Shown here in pieces: positions 22,836 to 31,923 of a stretch of 64,000 bases of DNA (position 1 is the stretch's first letter; each line of letters opens with the position of its first letter). The position numbers were made by a program, and so were the translations under genes. The DNA is from DASSFZ01 sp035292585 (GTDB lineage: Bacteria; Chloroflexota; Anaerolineae; Fen-1058): the NCBI GenBank assembly GCA_035292585.1, contig DATDPU010000061.1, positions 16,037 to 80,036 on the forward strand, in the 5' to 3' direction. The notes beneath the pieces were generated by a model. The model was not told where the DNA came from, ran no database searches, and was given only the letters and a program-made list of their open reading frames with translations.

Positions 22836-23741
22836 TCAAGTATTGTGTAACGCGGTGAGCGATAAGACCGGTGAAACGCTCGCCTGTGCTTCGCACGTCA
22901 GCGCAGCCGCGCGCAGACCGAGCGTGAGCGCTGCGTCGATCGAAGCGCCGCGCAGCCGTGCGAAGATCAGCGCTGCGGCCAGCGCATCGCCCGCGCCGGT
23001 GGCGTCGATCAGTCGGGCGGGTTGCGCCGGTCGATGTTCGCAGCGGCTCGCATCGGCATACGCCATGCCGCGCGCGCCAAGTGTGACGATGGCGTGTTGG
23101 ACGCCGCGCGCGACGAGCCGCCGCGCCGCGTGCAAGGCATCGGCTTCAGACTGGATCGCGGTACCGATCAGCGCCTCGGCCTCGAAGCGATTGCAGGTGA
23201 GCAAGGTCAATTTCTCGAGCACGGCTGAAAGGCGCGCGGCGAGGGCGACAGAGCCGGGGTTGCCGTAAAGCATCGTACCAGGCCGAGCGACATCGGCCAG
23301 ATAAGCCAGCACCGCTTCGGGTGCGCCCGCATCGAAGACGAGGGCCTGGGCCGCGCGAATCGTTTCGAGATGCGGATGTAAATCCGCCGGCGTCAACGTG
23401 TGCAGGATATCGCCGCTGAACACGCCGGCGATCTGGCGACCCGCCGGATCGATCACAATCGCCAGGCTGGCGGTGGGCCAAGCCGATCGCACGATCGGGC
23501 GTACGTCGATGCCGGCCGCGCGGCCGTGTTCGAGCACGTAACGTCCCTGCACGTCGTCGCCCAGCACACCGATGAAGATCGCCTGCGCGCCGAGACGAGC
23601 CAGATTTTCGGCGATGTTACGCGACACGCCGCCCGGCGTCAGTGTGATCCGGCCAGGTACGTCGGTGGTGTCGAGCGCAGGACGCGCCAGCCGCGCCTTG
23701 ATGTCGATGGCTGCGGAGCCGATGGCGCAGACGGTGAACAT
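22836..23741 (-). CDS. PfkB-family carbohydrate/nucleoside kinase
   Basis: At 301 residues this is a ribokinase-fold sugar kinase. It has the N-terminal substrate region (SAAIDIKARL, PGGVSRNIAENLARLG) and the C-terminal PfkB signature DATGAGDALAAALIF, where the catalytic base is the Asp of GAGD. The sequence GGVSRNIAENLARLG and the VTLGARGMAYAD strand resemble pseudouridine kinase and ribokinase branches. The substrate cannot be fixed, and no pseudouridine glycosidase gene sits beside it. The ATG at 23741 begins MFTVCAIGSAAID, the usual first strand. An upstream in-frame start at 23777 would add a basic extension and is unlikely. It is divergent from the LysM protein gene. Confidence 0.88.
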   Translation of the reverse strand: MFTVCAIGSAAIDIKARLARPALDTTDVPGRITLTPGGVSRNIAENLARLGAQAIFIGVLGDDVQGRYVLEHGRAAGIDVRPIVRSAWPTASLAIVIDPAGRQIAGVFSGDILHTLTPADLHPHLETIRAAQALVFDAGAPEAVLAYLADVARPGTMLYGNPGSVALAARLSAVLEKLTLLTCNRFEAEALIGTAIQSEADALHAARRLVARGVQHAIVTLGARGMAYADASRCEHRPAQPARLIDATGAGDALAAALIFARLRGASIDAALTLGLRAAALTCEAQASVSPVLSLTALHNT

Positions 23742-23779
23742 GCGCGGGATGATACTGCATGCGCGCACGCGGCGCAAAC

Positions 23780-23807
23780 TTGTCGATTGGCTTATTATCG
23801 GTATAAT
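23780..23807 (+). promoter_or_regulatory. Promoter TTGTCG-16-TATAAT
   Basis: TTGTCG (23780-23785) and TATAAT (23802-23807) are separated by 16 bases and lie about 50 bases before the LysM protein start. The GGTATAAT context matches two other promoters in the window. Confidence 0.7.
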
Positions 23808-23859
23808 TTCGCGGCGCTCAATGAGCGCCTAAACCGCACTCTGCCTGCAAGGAACTCTC

Positions 23860-25311
23860 ATGATTGGCGCGCTGCCCCGGTATACCCTTCGCCTCGTGTT
23901 CATCAGCATTGCGTGTCTGGCGCTGCTGCAACTGCCGGTCTTGGCCGCACCCGCTCCGGCCGACGGCCCCAACCTGCTGGTCAACGGCGGGATGGAAGGG
24001 AAATACGTGATGCAGTGCAGCCAGCGGGGTGGTGCGCCCTGGCTGGCCGTGCCCTGCGGCGATCCCATCGACTTCGGGATAACTTTCCTATGGGCGACGG
24101 CGCAGGTGCCGGTGGGTTGGACGGCCTGGTGGCAACCCCCGAACGAGAATCGAAACGATCCGAACTTTTATAACAGTTATCCGAACTTATGCTATAAGGA
24201 GGATGCGCCGGCGGGCTGCGCGGCGTGGCACAACCCCGAGTTCCGCGACACGGCCGGCGGCCCGCAGACGCCCCCCTATCGCAAGGTCGCCGGCGACAAC
24301 TCGCAAAAGTATTTCACGTTCTACAGCTTGCACGATGCCGGACTGTACCAGACGGTGGGCGGGTTGACGCCCGGCCAGCGCGTGCGTTTCAGCGTGTACA
24401 TGCAGGCTTGGTCGACGCAGACCAACGATCCGTTTACTTCAGAAGGCCAACCGACGATGGGGTTGCGCGTGGGCATCGATCCCACGGGTGGGAACAATCC
24501 CTGGGGCGGCACGGTCGTTTGGTCGCCGGTGAAAGAGGCGTTTGATCATTGGGAATTATTTACGGTCGAAGCCGTGGCCAGGTCGAACCGGGTGACGGTG
24601 TTCACGCGCTCGCGCCCCTATTTCGCGATACAACACAATGACGTGTACGTGGACGAAGCCAGCCTGGTGGTGGTCGGGGCCGGCGGCAACACCACGACGC
24701 CCGGGAACGTGACGGCGACACCGCGCGCAGGTGGGACACCGCGTGCGACGCAAACGCTTGCGCCGGCCCCGTTCGCCGTGGGCGATAGCGTATTCGTCGG
24801 CAACACCGGCGGCCTGCGGCTGCGATTGCGATCCACGCCGAGCCGGCAGACCGGGACGGTGACCATCGTCCCAATCGGGACACGCCTGGTGCTGCGCGAA
24901 GGGCCGCGCATCGCAGAGGCGACTATCTGGTGGAAGGTCTACGACGACCAGAGCGGTAAGGCGGGCTGGGTCGCGCAGCGGTTTCTGCTGGCGAGCAGCC
25001 CGACAACGCCTCGGTTGACCGCGACGATCAGAGCAACCGGCGCGCCGACAGCGACGGTGAGGCCCAGGGCTACCGGCACACCCGCACCCTCGGCCACGCC
25101 GAGGGCAACCCTCACGCCGCTCCTGACGGCGACGCCGCGCACGCCGATCACCGCCGCGCCGGATGAGTATATCGTGCAGCGGGGCGATTCGCTGGTGTCG
25201 ATCGCGAAGAAGTTCGGCCTGCTGTCAGCCGATCTCATCGCGCTGAACCCACAGCTCCAGCCGCCGCGTTACTACGTCTACCCCGGTCAAATCTTGCGTA
25301 TTCGGCCCTGA
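23860..25311 (+). CDS. Secreted SH3b and LysM domain protein
   Basis: The 483-residue exported protein has a signal peptide (about 1-30, ending VLAAPAPA) and a beta-rich N-terminal region (about 36-275; GPNLLVNGGMEGKY resembles carbohydrate-binding jelly-roll modules). After a Thr-rich linker come an SH3b-like domain (about 300-375, RLRLRSTPSRQTGTVTIVPI to KAGWVAQRFLL), a second linker of Thr-Pro-Arg-Ala repeats and a C-terminal LysM domain (about 433-482, YIVQRGDSLVSIAKKFGL). LysM binds N-acetylglucosamine polymers, so it probably attaches to peptidoglycan or related glycans. Thr-Pro linkers of this kind are frequent in Chloroflexota secreted proteins. Ribosome site AAGGA precedes the ATG. 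Confidence 0.9.
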   Translation: MIGALPRYTLRLVFISIACLALLQLPVLAAPAPADGPNLLVNGGMEGKYVMQCSQRGGAPWLAVPCGDPIDFGITFLWATAQVPVGWTAWWQPPNENRNDPNFYNSYPNLCYKEDAPAGCAAWHNPEFRDTAGGPQTPPYRKVAGDNSQKYFTFYSLHDAGLYQTVGGLTPGQRVRFSVYMQAWSTQTNDPFTSEGQPTMGLRVGIDPTGGNNPWGGTVVWSPVKEAFDHWELFTVEAVARSNRVTVFTRSRPYFAIQHNDVYVDEASLVVVGAGGNTTTPGNVTATPRAGGTPRATQTLAPAPFAVGDSVFVGNTGGLRLRLRSTPSRQTGTVTIVPIGTRLVLREGPRIAEATIWWKVYDDQSGKAGWVAQRFLLASSPTTPRLTATIRATGAPTATVRPRATGTPAPSATPRATLTPLLTATPRTPITAAPDEYIVQRGDSLVSIAKKFGLLSADLIALNPQLQPPRYYVYPGQILRIRP

Positions 25312-25591
25312 TGCGCTCCCAATAAAGCGCCCGGCCTCGACCGGGTGATTGCCCAAAACCTCGACGTAATCCTCACAGAAGAGCGACGTCAGCTCAACCA
25401 TACCGGCTTGCCCCGCGCCTGTTGCGCGCCTACTCCAAAAGCCCCAGGTGAATTGATGCATAAGTGGGATGTGGATTATCGGGGTCTGAATTATAGTCTT
25501 GCGCGACGTTGATTACAGGATTGCCTGTCAACAGTCAGCCGGTTGGAATCTAACGGCGCTCACTTCAAGCCATCCACAGGGAGGTATTGCC

Positions 25592-26029
25592 ATGACGCGC
25601 AAAGCACAGATCGCTTATCGAATCGCTACCGGGTTGTTCCTGATCGGCGTGTTGGGCCAGGTGCTGCTCGCTGGATTGGGCATCTTCAGCCACCCCGCGA
25701 ATTTCTTTACGCACAAGCTCATGGGCGGCGTCCTGCACGTCCTGTCGTTTCTGATGTGGGTCTTGGCCGCCCGTGGCCGGTTGCCGCTGCAAACGACGCA
25801 GTTGAACGGCGTATTGTTCGGCGTGCTGACACTTCAAGGCTTGCTGCCCCATCTGCGCGGGATGCTGCCGGTGGTCGCCGCACTGCATCCTGTGATGGCG
25901 CTGCTGATCTTCTGGATCGCGCTGACCCTGGCGCGGCAGGCGCAGGTCTTCGCCGGGTTGCGGCAGCGATTGACCATTGCTCAACGCCAGCCCGTCTATC
26001 GGCAATCCGCTCACGCGAGCAAAAGCTAA
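25592..26029 (+). CDS. DUF6220 family membrane protein
   Basis: The 145-residue protein has four hydrophobic segments (about 9-28, 38-56, 64-82 and 94-112), with conserved His in HKLMGGVLHVLSF and ALHPVMALLIFWIAL, the pattern of DUF6220 small integral membrane proteins. Paired histidines in helices could bind heme or a metal, but this is not established. The ATG at 25592 follows AGGGAGG (25578-25584), so the longer frame opening at 25499 is not used. A TATAGT box at 25492-25497 may be its -10 element. A hairpin at 26183-26207 lies downstream. Confidence 0.85.
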   Translation: MTRKAQIAYRIATGLFLIGVLGQVLLAGLGIFSHPANFFTHKLMGGVLHVLSFLMWVLAARGRLPLQTTQLNGVLFGVLTLQGLLPHLRGMLPVVAALHPVMALLIFWIALTLARQAQVFAGLRQRLTIAQRQPVYRQSAHASKS

Positions 26030-26182
26030 TCTGCGCATCGTTTCGCCCACGTCTTCGCGGCCGAGGCGCACCGTCCGTGAGGATGTGGGCGAAAATTTGG
26101 TGCGATCGCCGCAGTGATAGCTATGTGGTTGAATGCATAAGCGGCACAGTCAAGCTTTTCATCGACCATGCCCAAACTAAAG

Positions 26183-26207
26183 CACCGCAGATTTTCACTC
26201 TGCGGTG
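26183..26207 (+). terminator. 9-bp hairpin, probable terminator
   Basis: CACCGCAGA (26183-26191) pairs with TCTGCGGTG (26199-26207) around a T-rich loop. It is about 150 bases after the DUF6220 gene and is followed by GTCCGTTTAG. Confidence 0.55.
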
Positions 26208-26279
26208 TCCGTTTAGTAGCGGGGGCTGGAGTGAGCTGCCAGCTTGCAACGTCTATCGGAGACCGTCAGTCCAGCCGTT

Positions 26280-26507
26280 TTAGGCTAGTGGACCATAGAT
26301 GAATTGCTCAGCTTTCGTGTGCCACCCCAATCGCTCATTCCCTCGCAGAAAGAACTCCTCCATGAAGTTGCCGCGATACAAGTCGACGGCGCCCGTGTAG
26401 AAATAGCGGATCCCGGTTGTGAGATGACATTTGGCTGGATCAGTCGGGCCAAATGTGACGTGCGGCCTCATGGGGGTCGTGGCAGAATGGACGGCACATT
26501 TTTCCAC
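26280..26507 (-). pseudogene. Relic frame resembling a BTAD-domain piece
   Basis: A minus-strand frame of 75 codons includes AVDLYRGNFMEEFFLRGNE, which resembles the LYRGDFLxxFY motif seen in the BTAD regulator at 3519-6503. It lacks a ribosome site and stops shortly after this motif. It may be the decayed remnant of a second BTAD regulator at the island edge. The evidence is one short motif. Confidence 0.3.
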
Positions 26508-26884
26508 CAGTGGATAGGGTGCAACCCCCGGCTCGAATCACGATACATGGAGAGCTGACTCCGCGAAGAGGCGCCAGACCAAGTGACGTACGCAGTCCAA
26601 GGAGCGGTCGTCATCGCGTCATCCATCAACATCAAGTAGGAGGGCACGGGGTTGGGCGCCGGGTAAGAGCATGTGGCCCGTCCCAGGCCAAGTGATCTTC
26701 GGCGCTGCGCGCATCCAAGGGGATGCGGCTTCTGTGCCATTCAACGGTGGATAAGAGAGCCCCTAACCCCTCACAACTGCATACGGGTGCAGTTCACGCC
26801 TCGCCTTGTCAAGCTTCGCCAGCCTGGGGCCTTGGGCCAGCCGGTTTTAAAGACCCGAAATTGCGATGCAAGGAGGGTAGACAC

Positions 26885-28183
26885 ATGGCTATCGAGCATG
26901 AGGAGGACCATCCGCCGAGGTATGTCAACATCGGCTGGACAGTGGGCAATTACTGCAATGCGCGGTGCGGCCATTGCTACTCGTGGAAGGTCCGAAAGGA
27001 CAGCCGTCTGTTTCTCACCCCAGCGGAAGTAGAACACATTGTTGATCAACTCGCGTCTCTGAAGGTAGAGACGGTCAACCTCGGCGGCAACGAGCCTATC
27101 TACACGCATGGGCCGGACCTCCGCGCGACGCTGCTGCCTTTCATCATCCAGCGGCTGCATGCAGCCGGCATCGCCGTCGGCTTTACGACGAATGGCGTCA
27201 CCTTCGATTTTCTCTGGCGCCATCACCGGGAAACTTTGATGAAGGTGAATGATATCGACTTCTCGCTGGATTCGCCCTTTTGCCAGGAGCATGACGACCA
27301 CCGCGGCGCCAAGCTTTTCCACATGGTCACCCAGGGCATCCAGCGCTGCGTGGCGATGGGCATCGATTGTAGCGTCATCACGGTGGGCTTGCGGACGACC
27401 TTCAATCAAGAATATCTGTCCGCGTTTCTACAATTGACCCGATTGCTGGGGGCGGAGTTCCGGATCAACAGCCTCAAGCCCATCGACTCGACGCTCAAGG
27501 CCGAGATGCCGACACGGGAACAGTTCTATGAGAGTTTCGCGTTCCTGCTCCAGAATACCCATTGCGTCACCTTGGGCGAATCCTGCCTCACGGCGCTCGT
27601 CGGCGCCGGAGCGGTAGGATGCCCCTGTGGGCACTATTCCTTCCGCATCAATTCCAAAGGACCCGATGGCAAGCTCCCCATCTCGCCGTGCGTTTACCTT
27701 CACGACTTCCGGACTGGCGACCTGCTGACCCAGGATATCCACGACATCATTCACTCGCCGCCTTTTGTCGCCTATCGGTCGCGCCAGCGGGTACTTCCCC
27801 GGGCATGCCAGGAGGCGAATTGCGCTTTCCTCGAACGCTGCCGGGGCGGTTGCGCCGCCAGGGCCTATCTGACCTACGGGGACATGGAGGCGCGAGACCC
27901 CTACTGTCCGCAGGCCCTCGTCGATCAGGACGGTGATTGGGTCAGCCACTTTCCGCAGGACCTCAAAATCGCGCACAACGGGGTTCGTGTTCACGACAAT
28001 TACCTGTGCACCTGGATCGGCGCAACCCAGCCGTGGTTCGAACATCCACGCTATCCGAATCTGGAGGCGTTTGAGCAGGTGCGGCCAGACTCGACGGCCC
28101 GGCGTCCTCTGGTCAACCTCCGTCAGACGCAGGTCGGCAGCGGCTACGCGCCGATTGTTAAGCAGGCCGTGGACAAGCGATGA
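26885..28183 (+). CDS. Radical SAM/SPASM-type enzyme
   Basis: The 432-residue protein carries the radical SAM cluster motif CNARCGHC (Cys24, Cys28, Cys31), with LGGNEP as the SAM-contact loop. A Cys-rich C-terminal region follows (CPCGHYSF, SPCVYL, CQEANC, CRGGCAAR, DPYCPQ) of SPASM/Twitch type, which normally binds auxiliary 4Fe-4S clusters used in peptide or small-molecule oxidation. The TIM-barrel core fills the first 230 residues. The last 80 residues beyond the SPASM part are extra. The ATG at 26885 follows AAGGAGGG. It opens a same-strand array with gaps of 26 and 54 bases to the next two genes. The substrate is unknown. SPASM enzymes often act on RiPP precursors, and this one could do so. 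Confidence 0.92.
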   Translation: MAIEHEEDHPPRYVNIGWTVGNYCNARCGHCYSWKVRKDSRLFLTPAEVEHIVDQLASLKVETVNLGGNEPIYTHGPDLRATLLPFIIQRLHAAGIAVGFTTNGVTFDFLWRHHRETLMKVNDIDFSLDSPFCQEHDDHRGAKLFHMVTQGIQRCVAMGIDCSVITVGLRTTFNQEYLSAFLQLTRLLGAEFRINSLKPIDSTLKAEMPTREQFYESFAFLLQNTHCVTLGESCLTALVGAGAVGCPCGHYSFRINSKGPDGKLPISPCVYLHDFRTGDLLTQDIHDIIHSPPFVAYRSRQRVLPRACQEANCAFLERCRGGCAARAYLTYGDMEARDPYCPQALVDQDGDWVSHFPQDLKIAHNGVRVHDNYLCTWIGATQPWFEHPRYPNLEAFEQVRPDSTARRPLVNLRQTQVGSGYAPIVKQAVDKR

Positions 28184-28209
28184 GCTGCTGACTCAAGAGG
28201 CAGGCGCCT

Positions 28210-30234
28210 ATGATTTATGACCTGGAGGCTTTCCAGCGGGGATCGCTGTCTGCCGAGGCGGTGGGCTATAAGGCGTTGAATCTTGCCCGGCTCAGCCTGG
28301 CGGGAGGGGTCGTGCCGCGCTTTATCTGCGTCGGCACACAGGCATTCGACCAGGCGCTGGCTACGGAACAAGGTCGCGAGGTTCAGGAGTTCCTTAACTC
28401 GTATTTGCTTAACAAGGTCGGCCTGTACCTCAATCTGGAGGCGATGCGTGAGGCGATCCTGGGGCTGCATCTGGCCGCGATAACGCTCTCGCTCTTGGGG
28501 GAGAAGCTGCGCCTCAACGGCATGTCCGGCCCGTTCGCGGTGCGGTCGTCGGCGCGCTTCGAGGACCGCGCCCAGCACAGTGGGGCTGGCGCGTATGAGA
28601 CCAGCCTGAATGTGCCCGAGGCTTCGCTGCCCGATGCGATCCTGCGCTGCTGGGCCTCCCTGTACAGCCCGCGCGCCTTTCTGCAGATGCCGCAGGGCGA
28701 AGCGCTGGCGAGCGATCTCAAGATGGCCGTCATCATTCAGGAGATGGTCGCCGCCGAGGTGAGCGGTGTGCTGTTCACCGCCAACCCCGTCGCGTCGAGC
28801 CGCATGGAGATGGTCATCGAGGCCGGCCGGGGTCTGGGCGATCAGCTCGTCTCCGGCGAAGCGGCCGTGGCCCGCTACTACTATAACCGCGTCCAGGATC
28901 AGGTCCACACCGAACCGAGCCTCGACGCGGTGCTGTCCGAGGCGCAGGTGCGGCAGCTGGCCTCCCTGGGCGCCGAGGTCGAGCGCATCTTGGGTGGGCC
29001 GCAGGACATCGAATGGGCCATGACGGATGGCCGGGTACACCTCTTGCAGAGCCGGCCCATCACCACGCTTTCCAGCGAGCGCCTGGAGGCGATGAAGCTC
29101 TTCGCCTTCCATGAGCTCAACGACGAACTGGCCGAGCACTTGGGACAACTGCGCGTCAACTACTCTCGCTGGCAAAGGAAGAAGATTCACCTGTACCGGG
29201 CCTGCCAGCGCCGGGGCGTACCGAACTGCGGCTGGTGGTTTGTCCGCTACACGGCACCACTGCTCGGTCTTGAGCGCCTGGCGCAACTGCAAGAGCAGAT
29301 CGTGGCCCCCTTCCTGTTTCTCGCCGTCAACGAGCATATCATCGATATCCATATCCCCGTCCATGACCTGGCGGACACGCTGTTGCGGCTGGCCGATCTT
29401 CACGGCGACCGCCCTTTGACCGTCAGCCTGCGCGAGTCGCTCCCCAACGACGTGTCGATCCTGGCTAACCTCACTGAGGACGGGAACGTCTACCTGGAGT
29501 ACATCCCTGGGGCGCTGAAAGGCATCAACTCCGGAATGCTGATCCCGTCGACGCTGCTGGTCACGCCCACCGGCCAGATCCTCCAGCACCAGCGCTTTGC
29601 CAACGACTTCTATTACCGGTTCGACCTTGAGCGCCTTGATTTTGTGCCCTGCTACGCGTGGGAAACCCCGGCGCTCTCGACCGAAGACTTGCTCATCGTG
29701 GCGCGTGGCACGCTGGCCTTGACCGAGGCGTTTGAGCAACGTGTGGTGGTGGAGTGGTGGAAGTGGGGGAGCGTGCTTAAGGTGAGCGATGCTTCACTTC
29801 CGAAGAGCCGCAGTCTCCCGGCGGAGGCCAGGCCCCAGCGCTACACCGTAATCTCGCCGGGCGCGCTCGAAGGTCGGGTCCTGAATGTCGATTACGGGGA
29901 CCTGGAGTCGCTGGCTTATCTGAGTCACGGTCGCGGCATCAGCGTTCTCGATTACAAGGACGGGATGAACTCCCTTCGCCTACTCCAGCAGGCGCGCCAG
30001 CGGATCCGGTCATGGAAGGCGCAGGGCGACAAGGTGCTCCTGTATCTTCCACGACCTTACCTCATCTTTGCCCCGTTGAGCGAGGAGGTCGACGGTTTCC
30101 TTTTCCAGCAAGCCTCACTCTTATGCCACCTGAGCATCATCTTGCGCGAGAAGGGGATACCGGCCCTCTCTTTCCAGGGAGAGAGCCGGTCCTTCGAGGA
30201 CGGCGAGTGGTTCCGATGCGAGGCCGGCGACTGA
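28210..30234 (+). CDS. PEP-synthase-like ATP-grasp and phosphohistidine-domain protein
   Basis: The 674-residue protein starts with a PPDK/PEP-synthase type ATP-grasp domain (about 1-300): AVGYKALNLARL, FAVRSSARFEDRAQHSGAG, QEMVAAEVSGVLFTANP and QDIEWAMTDGRVHLLQSRPI are the family landmarks. The middle (about 310-560) is not recognised. The C-terminus (about 575-674) is a swivelling phosphohistidine domain whose LLCHLSIILREKGIPALSF matches the TCHAAIxARExGIP active-site motif, with His640 as the phospho-carrier. The PEP/pyruvate TIM barrel of true PEP synthase is missing. The architecture resembles antibiotic phosphotransferases such as rifampin phosphotransferase, so it may transfer phosphate from ATP to a pathway intermediate. 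That is inference. Confidence 0.85.
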   Translation: MIYDLEAFQRGSLSAEAVGYKALNLARLSLAGGVVPRFICVGTQAFDQALATEQGREVQEFLNSYLLNKVGLYLNLEAMREAILGLHLAAITLSLLGEKLRLNGMSGPFAVRSSARFEDRAQHSGAGAYETSLNVPEASLPDAILRCWASLYSPRAFLQMPQGEALASDLKMAVIIQEMVAAEVSGVLFTANPVASSRMEMVIEAGRGLGDQLVSGEAAVARYYYNRVQDQVHTEPSLDAVLSEAQVRQLASLGAEVERILGGPQDIEWAMTDGRVHLLQSRPITTLSSERLEAMKLFAFHELNDELAEHLGQLRVNYSRWQRKKIHLYRACQRRGVPNCGWWFVRYTAPLLGLERLAQLQEQIVAPFLFLAVNEHIIDIHIPVHDLADTLLRLADLHGDRPLTVSLRESLPNDVSILANLTEDGNVYLEYIPGALKGINSGMLIPSTLLVTPTGQILQHQRFANDFYYRFDLERLDFVPCYAWETPALSTEDLLIVARGTLALTEAFEQRVVVEWWKWGSVLKVSDASLPKSRSLPAEARPQRYTVISPGALEGRVLNVDYGDLESLAYLSHGRGISVLDYKDGMNSLRLLQQARQRIRSWKAQGDKVLLYLPRPYLIFAPLSEEVDGFLFQQASLLCHLSIILREKGIPALSFQGESRSFEDGEWFRCEAGD

Positions 30235-30288
30235 CCCACCGGCGACCGGGCCGAGGCCCGGTCGGGGCAGACAAGAAAGCGGTGACCG

Positions 30289-31923
30289 ATGCGGATCAAA
30301 TTAGTCAACGCCATTTTCGACAAAGTCCGGATGTCGGAACCGATTGGCCTGTGCTACCTGGCCGCGGTGTTGCGCCAGCATCATCTCCCGGTGGAGCTCA
30401 TCGACCCGCGCATCCGGCCGTATTCCGTCGCCGAGACGGTGGACGTGTTGGGGCGCGCCCCGTTTGACGTCCTGGGGATATCTACCTTCTCCTTTCAAAA
30501 GCAGCAGCTTTACGACATGATTGCCCTTGTGCGGTCGCGCGGGTTCCAGGGCAAGATCGTGGTCGGCGGGCTAGGCCCAACGCTCTGCGGGGAGCAGTAT
30601 TTCCGGGAGTGCCCGGAGATCGATTTGATCGTGAATGGCGAGGGCGAGTTGACCTTCCTCGAGCTCGTACAAGCCTTTCAAAGGGAGTTGCGGGGCGAGG
30701 CTGCCTCCGGTGCGTGGAAGGCTATCTCCGGCATCAGCTACCTCGACGAGACTGGCAGCCTGGTCACCACGGCGCCCAGGCCCAGGCTTCGCGACCTCGA
30801 TACGCTGCCGTTCATGGCCCGGGATATTCTCGAGCAGAACATCGCCAAGTACGGGGTGGACATGGTGTTCGCGGCCATCCTGGGTGGCCGGGGCTGCCAA
30901 TATAACTGCTCCTACTGCTGGATCGCAGCGGCGTTGAACCGGCAGGGCGGCACCCGCTACCGCCAGCGGTCGGTGGCCCGCATCGTGGACGAGATCGAGG
31001 CGATCTACACGACCTATGGCGTTCGCCGCTACTCCTTCGAGGATGACAACTTCATCGTCCCCGGAAGACGCGGCCTGGAGCGCGCCCAGGAGTTCCGCGA
31101 CCAGGTCAAGCGCCGGGGCTTGAAGATCGAGTTTTTCTTCCAGACTCGACCCGATACCATCCGCCGCGAGGTCATGGAGGCGTACAAGGAGGCCGGCCTG
31201 GCCAAGCTGTTCATCGGGATTGAGGCGATCACCGAGGCGGACACCGAGCTGTACAACAAGCGGCATTCGCCGCTGCGCATCGAGCGGGCGCTGGCCGTGC
31301 TGCGCGAGCTCGGCTATGAACCCGATGTCGGCCGGGAGAACCAGGGCCGGGTACGCTTCGGCTACATCACCTTCCACCCGCTCACTACCGTGAACACCGT
31401 CCGGGCCTCGCTGAATTTCTTCCGAAAGTACAACTTGACCCCGAAGCGTTTCGTCAAAGAGATGTACCTCTTCGAAGGGGACATGGACATCAAGCGGGCC
31501 TTCGAATCCAGCGGGTTGATCTCCAGCGATGGCACGCACTACTCCTTCAAAGACCCCCGGGTCGCCATCGTGTATGACCACCTCATGCCCTTCACCCAGG
31601 CGGTCTTCCAGGTGCGGGAAGAAATCCGAAGCGTGGAGAAGCATACCTTCCGCAAGCAAGTGCCCAAAGACGCGATTGGCGATCTGGTGCAATTCCGCGT
31701 CGCGCTCGACCGAATGATCTTCGATTTCAGCGACTCGCTGCTGAAGATTGTCGACGCCGAGCCGCACGATCTGCCGGAGATGCGCGCCCGAGCCAGGGCG
31801 GCCCTGGACGCGGAGCAGGCGCAGCTGAGCGCCTATTTGGAAGCGAACGCCGTGAAGGAGAGGTTGTATGACGCCGAGCGCAAGTATCAGGTGCGCAAGG
31901 ATATGTTCGACCTTTATTGGTGA
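30289..31923 (+). CDS. B12-binding domain radical SAM protein
   Basis: At 544 residues this has the usual class B order. The N-terminal cobalamin-binding Rossmann domain (about 1-135) has EPIGLCYLAAVLRQH, FDVLGISTFSFQ, KIVVGGLGPTL and DLIVNGEGELTFLELV. The radical SAM domain follows, with CQYNCSYC (Cys203, Cys207, Cys210) in GGRGCQYNCSYCW. Members methylate unactivated carbon or phosphorus, or perform ring rearrangements, in natural product and cofactor synthesis. The C-terminal 130 residues are helical and charged. Its stop abuts the next ATG with no gap (TGA then ATG), which shows tight coupling to the nucleoside phosphorylase gene. Substrate is unknown. Confidence 0.93.
   Translation: MRIKLVNAIFDKVRMSEPIGLCYLAAVLRQHHLPVELIDPRIRPYSVAETVDVLGRAPFDVLGISTFSFQKQQLYDMIALVRSRGFQGKIVVGGLGPTLCGEQYFRECPEIDLIVNGEGELTFLELVQAFQRELRGEAASGAWKAISGISYLDETGSLVTTAPRPRLRDLDTLPFMARDILEQNIAKYGVDMVFAAILGGRGCQYNCSYCWIAAALNRQGGTRYRQRSVARIVDEIEAIYTTYGVRRYSFEDDNFIVPGRRGLERAQEFRDQVKRRGLKIEFFFQTRPDTIRREVMEAYKEAGLAKLFIGIEAITEADTELYNKRHSPLRIERALAVLRELGYEPDVGRENQGRVRFGYITFHPLTTVNTVRASLNFFRKYNLTPKRFVKEMYLFEGDMDIKRAFESSGLISSDGTHYSFKDPRVAIVYDHLMPFTQAVFQVREEIRSVEKHTFRKQVPKDAIGDLVQFRVALDRMIFDFSDSLLKIVDAEPHDLPEMRARARAALDAEQAQLSAYLEANAVKERLYDAERKYQVRKDMFDLYW

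Larger units (their letters stand above)
26030..26884. other. 855-bp region without an intact gene; left edge of the accessory island
   Basis: It contains a terminator-like hairpin (26183-26207) and a relic minus-strand frame (26280-26507). I see no intact gene. The sequence directly upstream of the first radical SAM gene (26740-26880) has no recognisable sigma-70 promoter. Confidence 0.5.

Noticed and set aside
28210..30234. True phosphoenolpyruvate synthase
   Set aside because: The PEP/pyruvate TIM barrel is missing; only the ATP-grasp and phosphohistidine domains are present.
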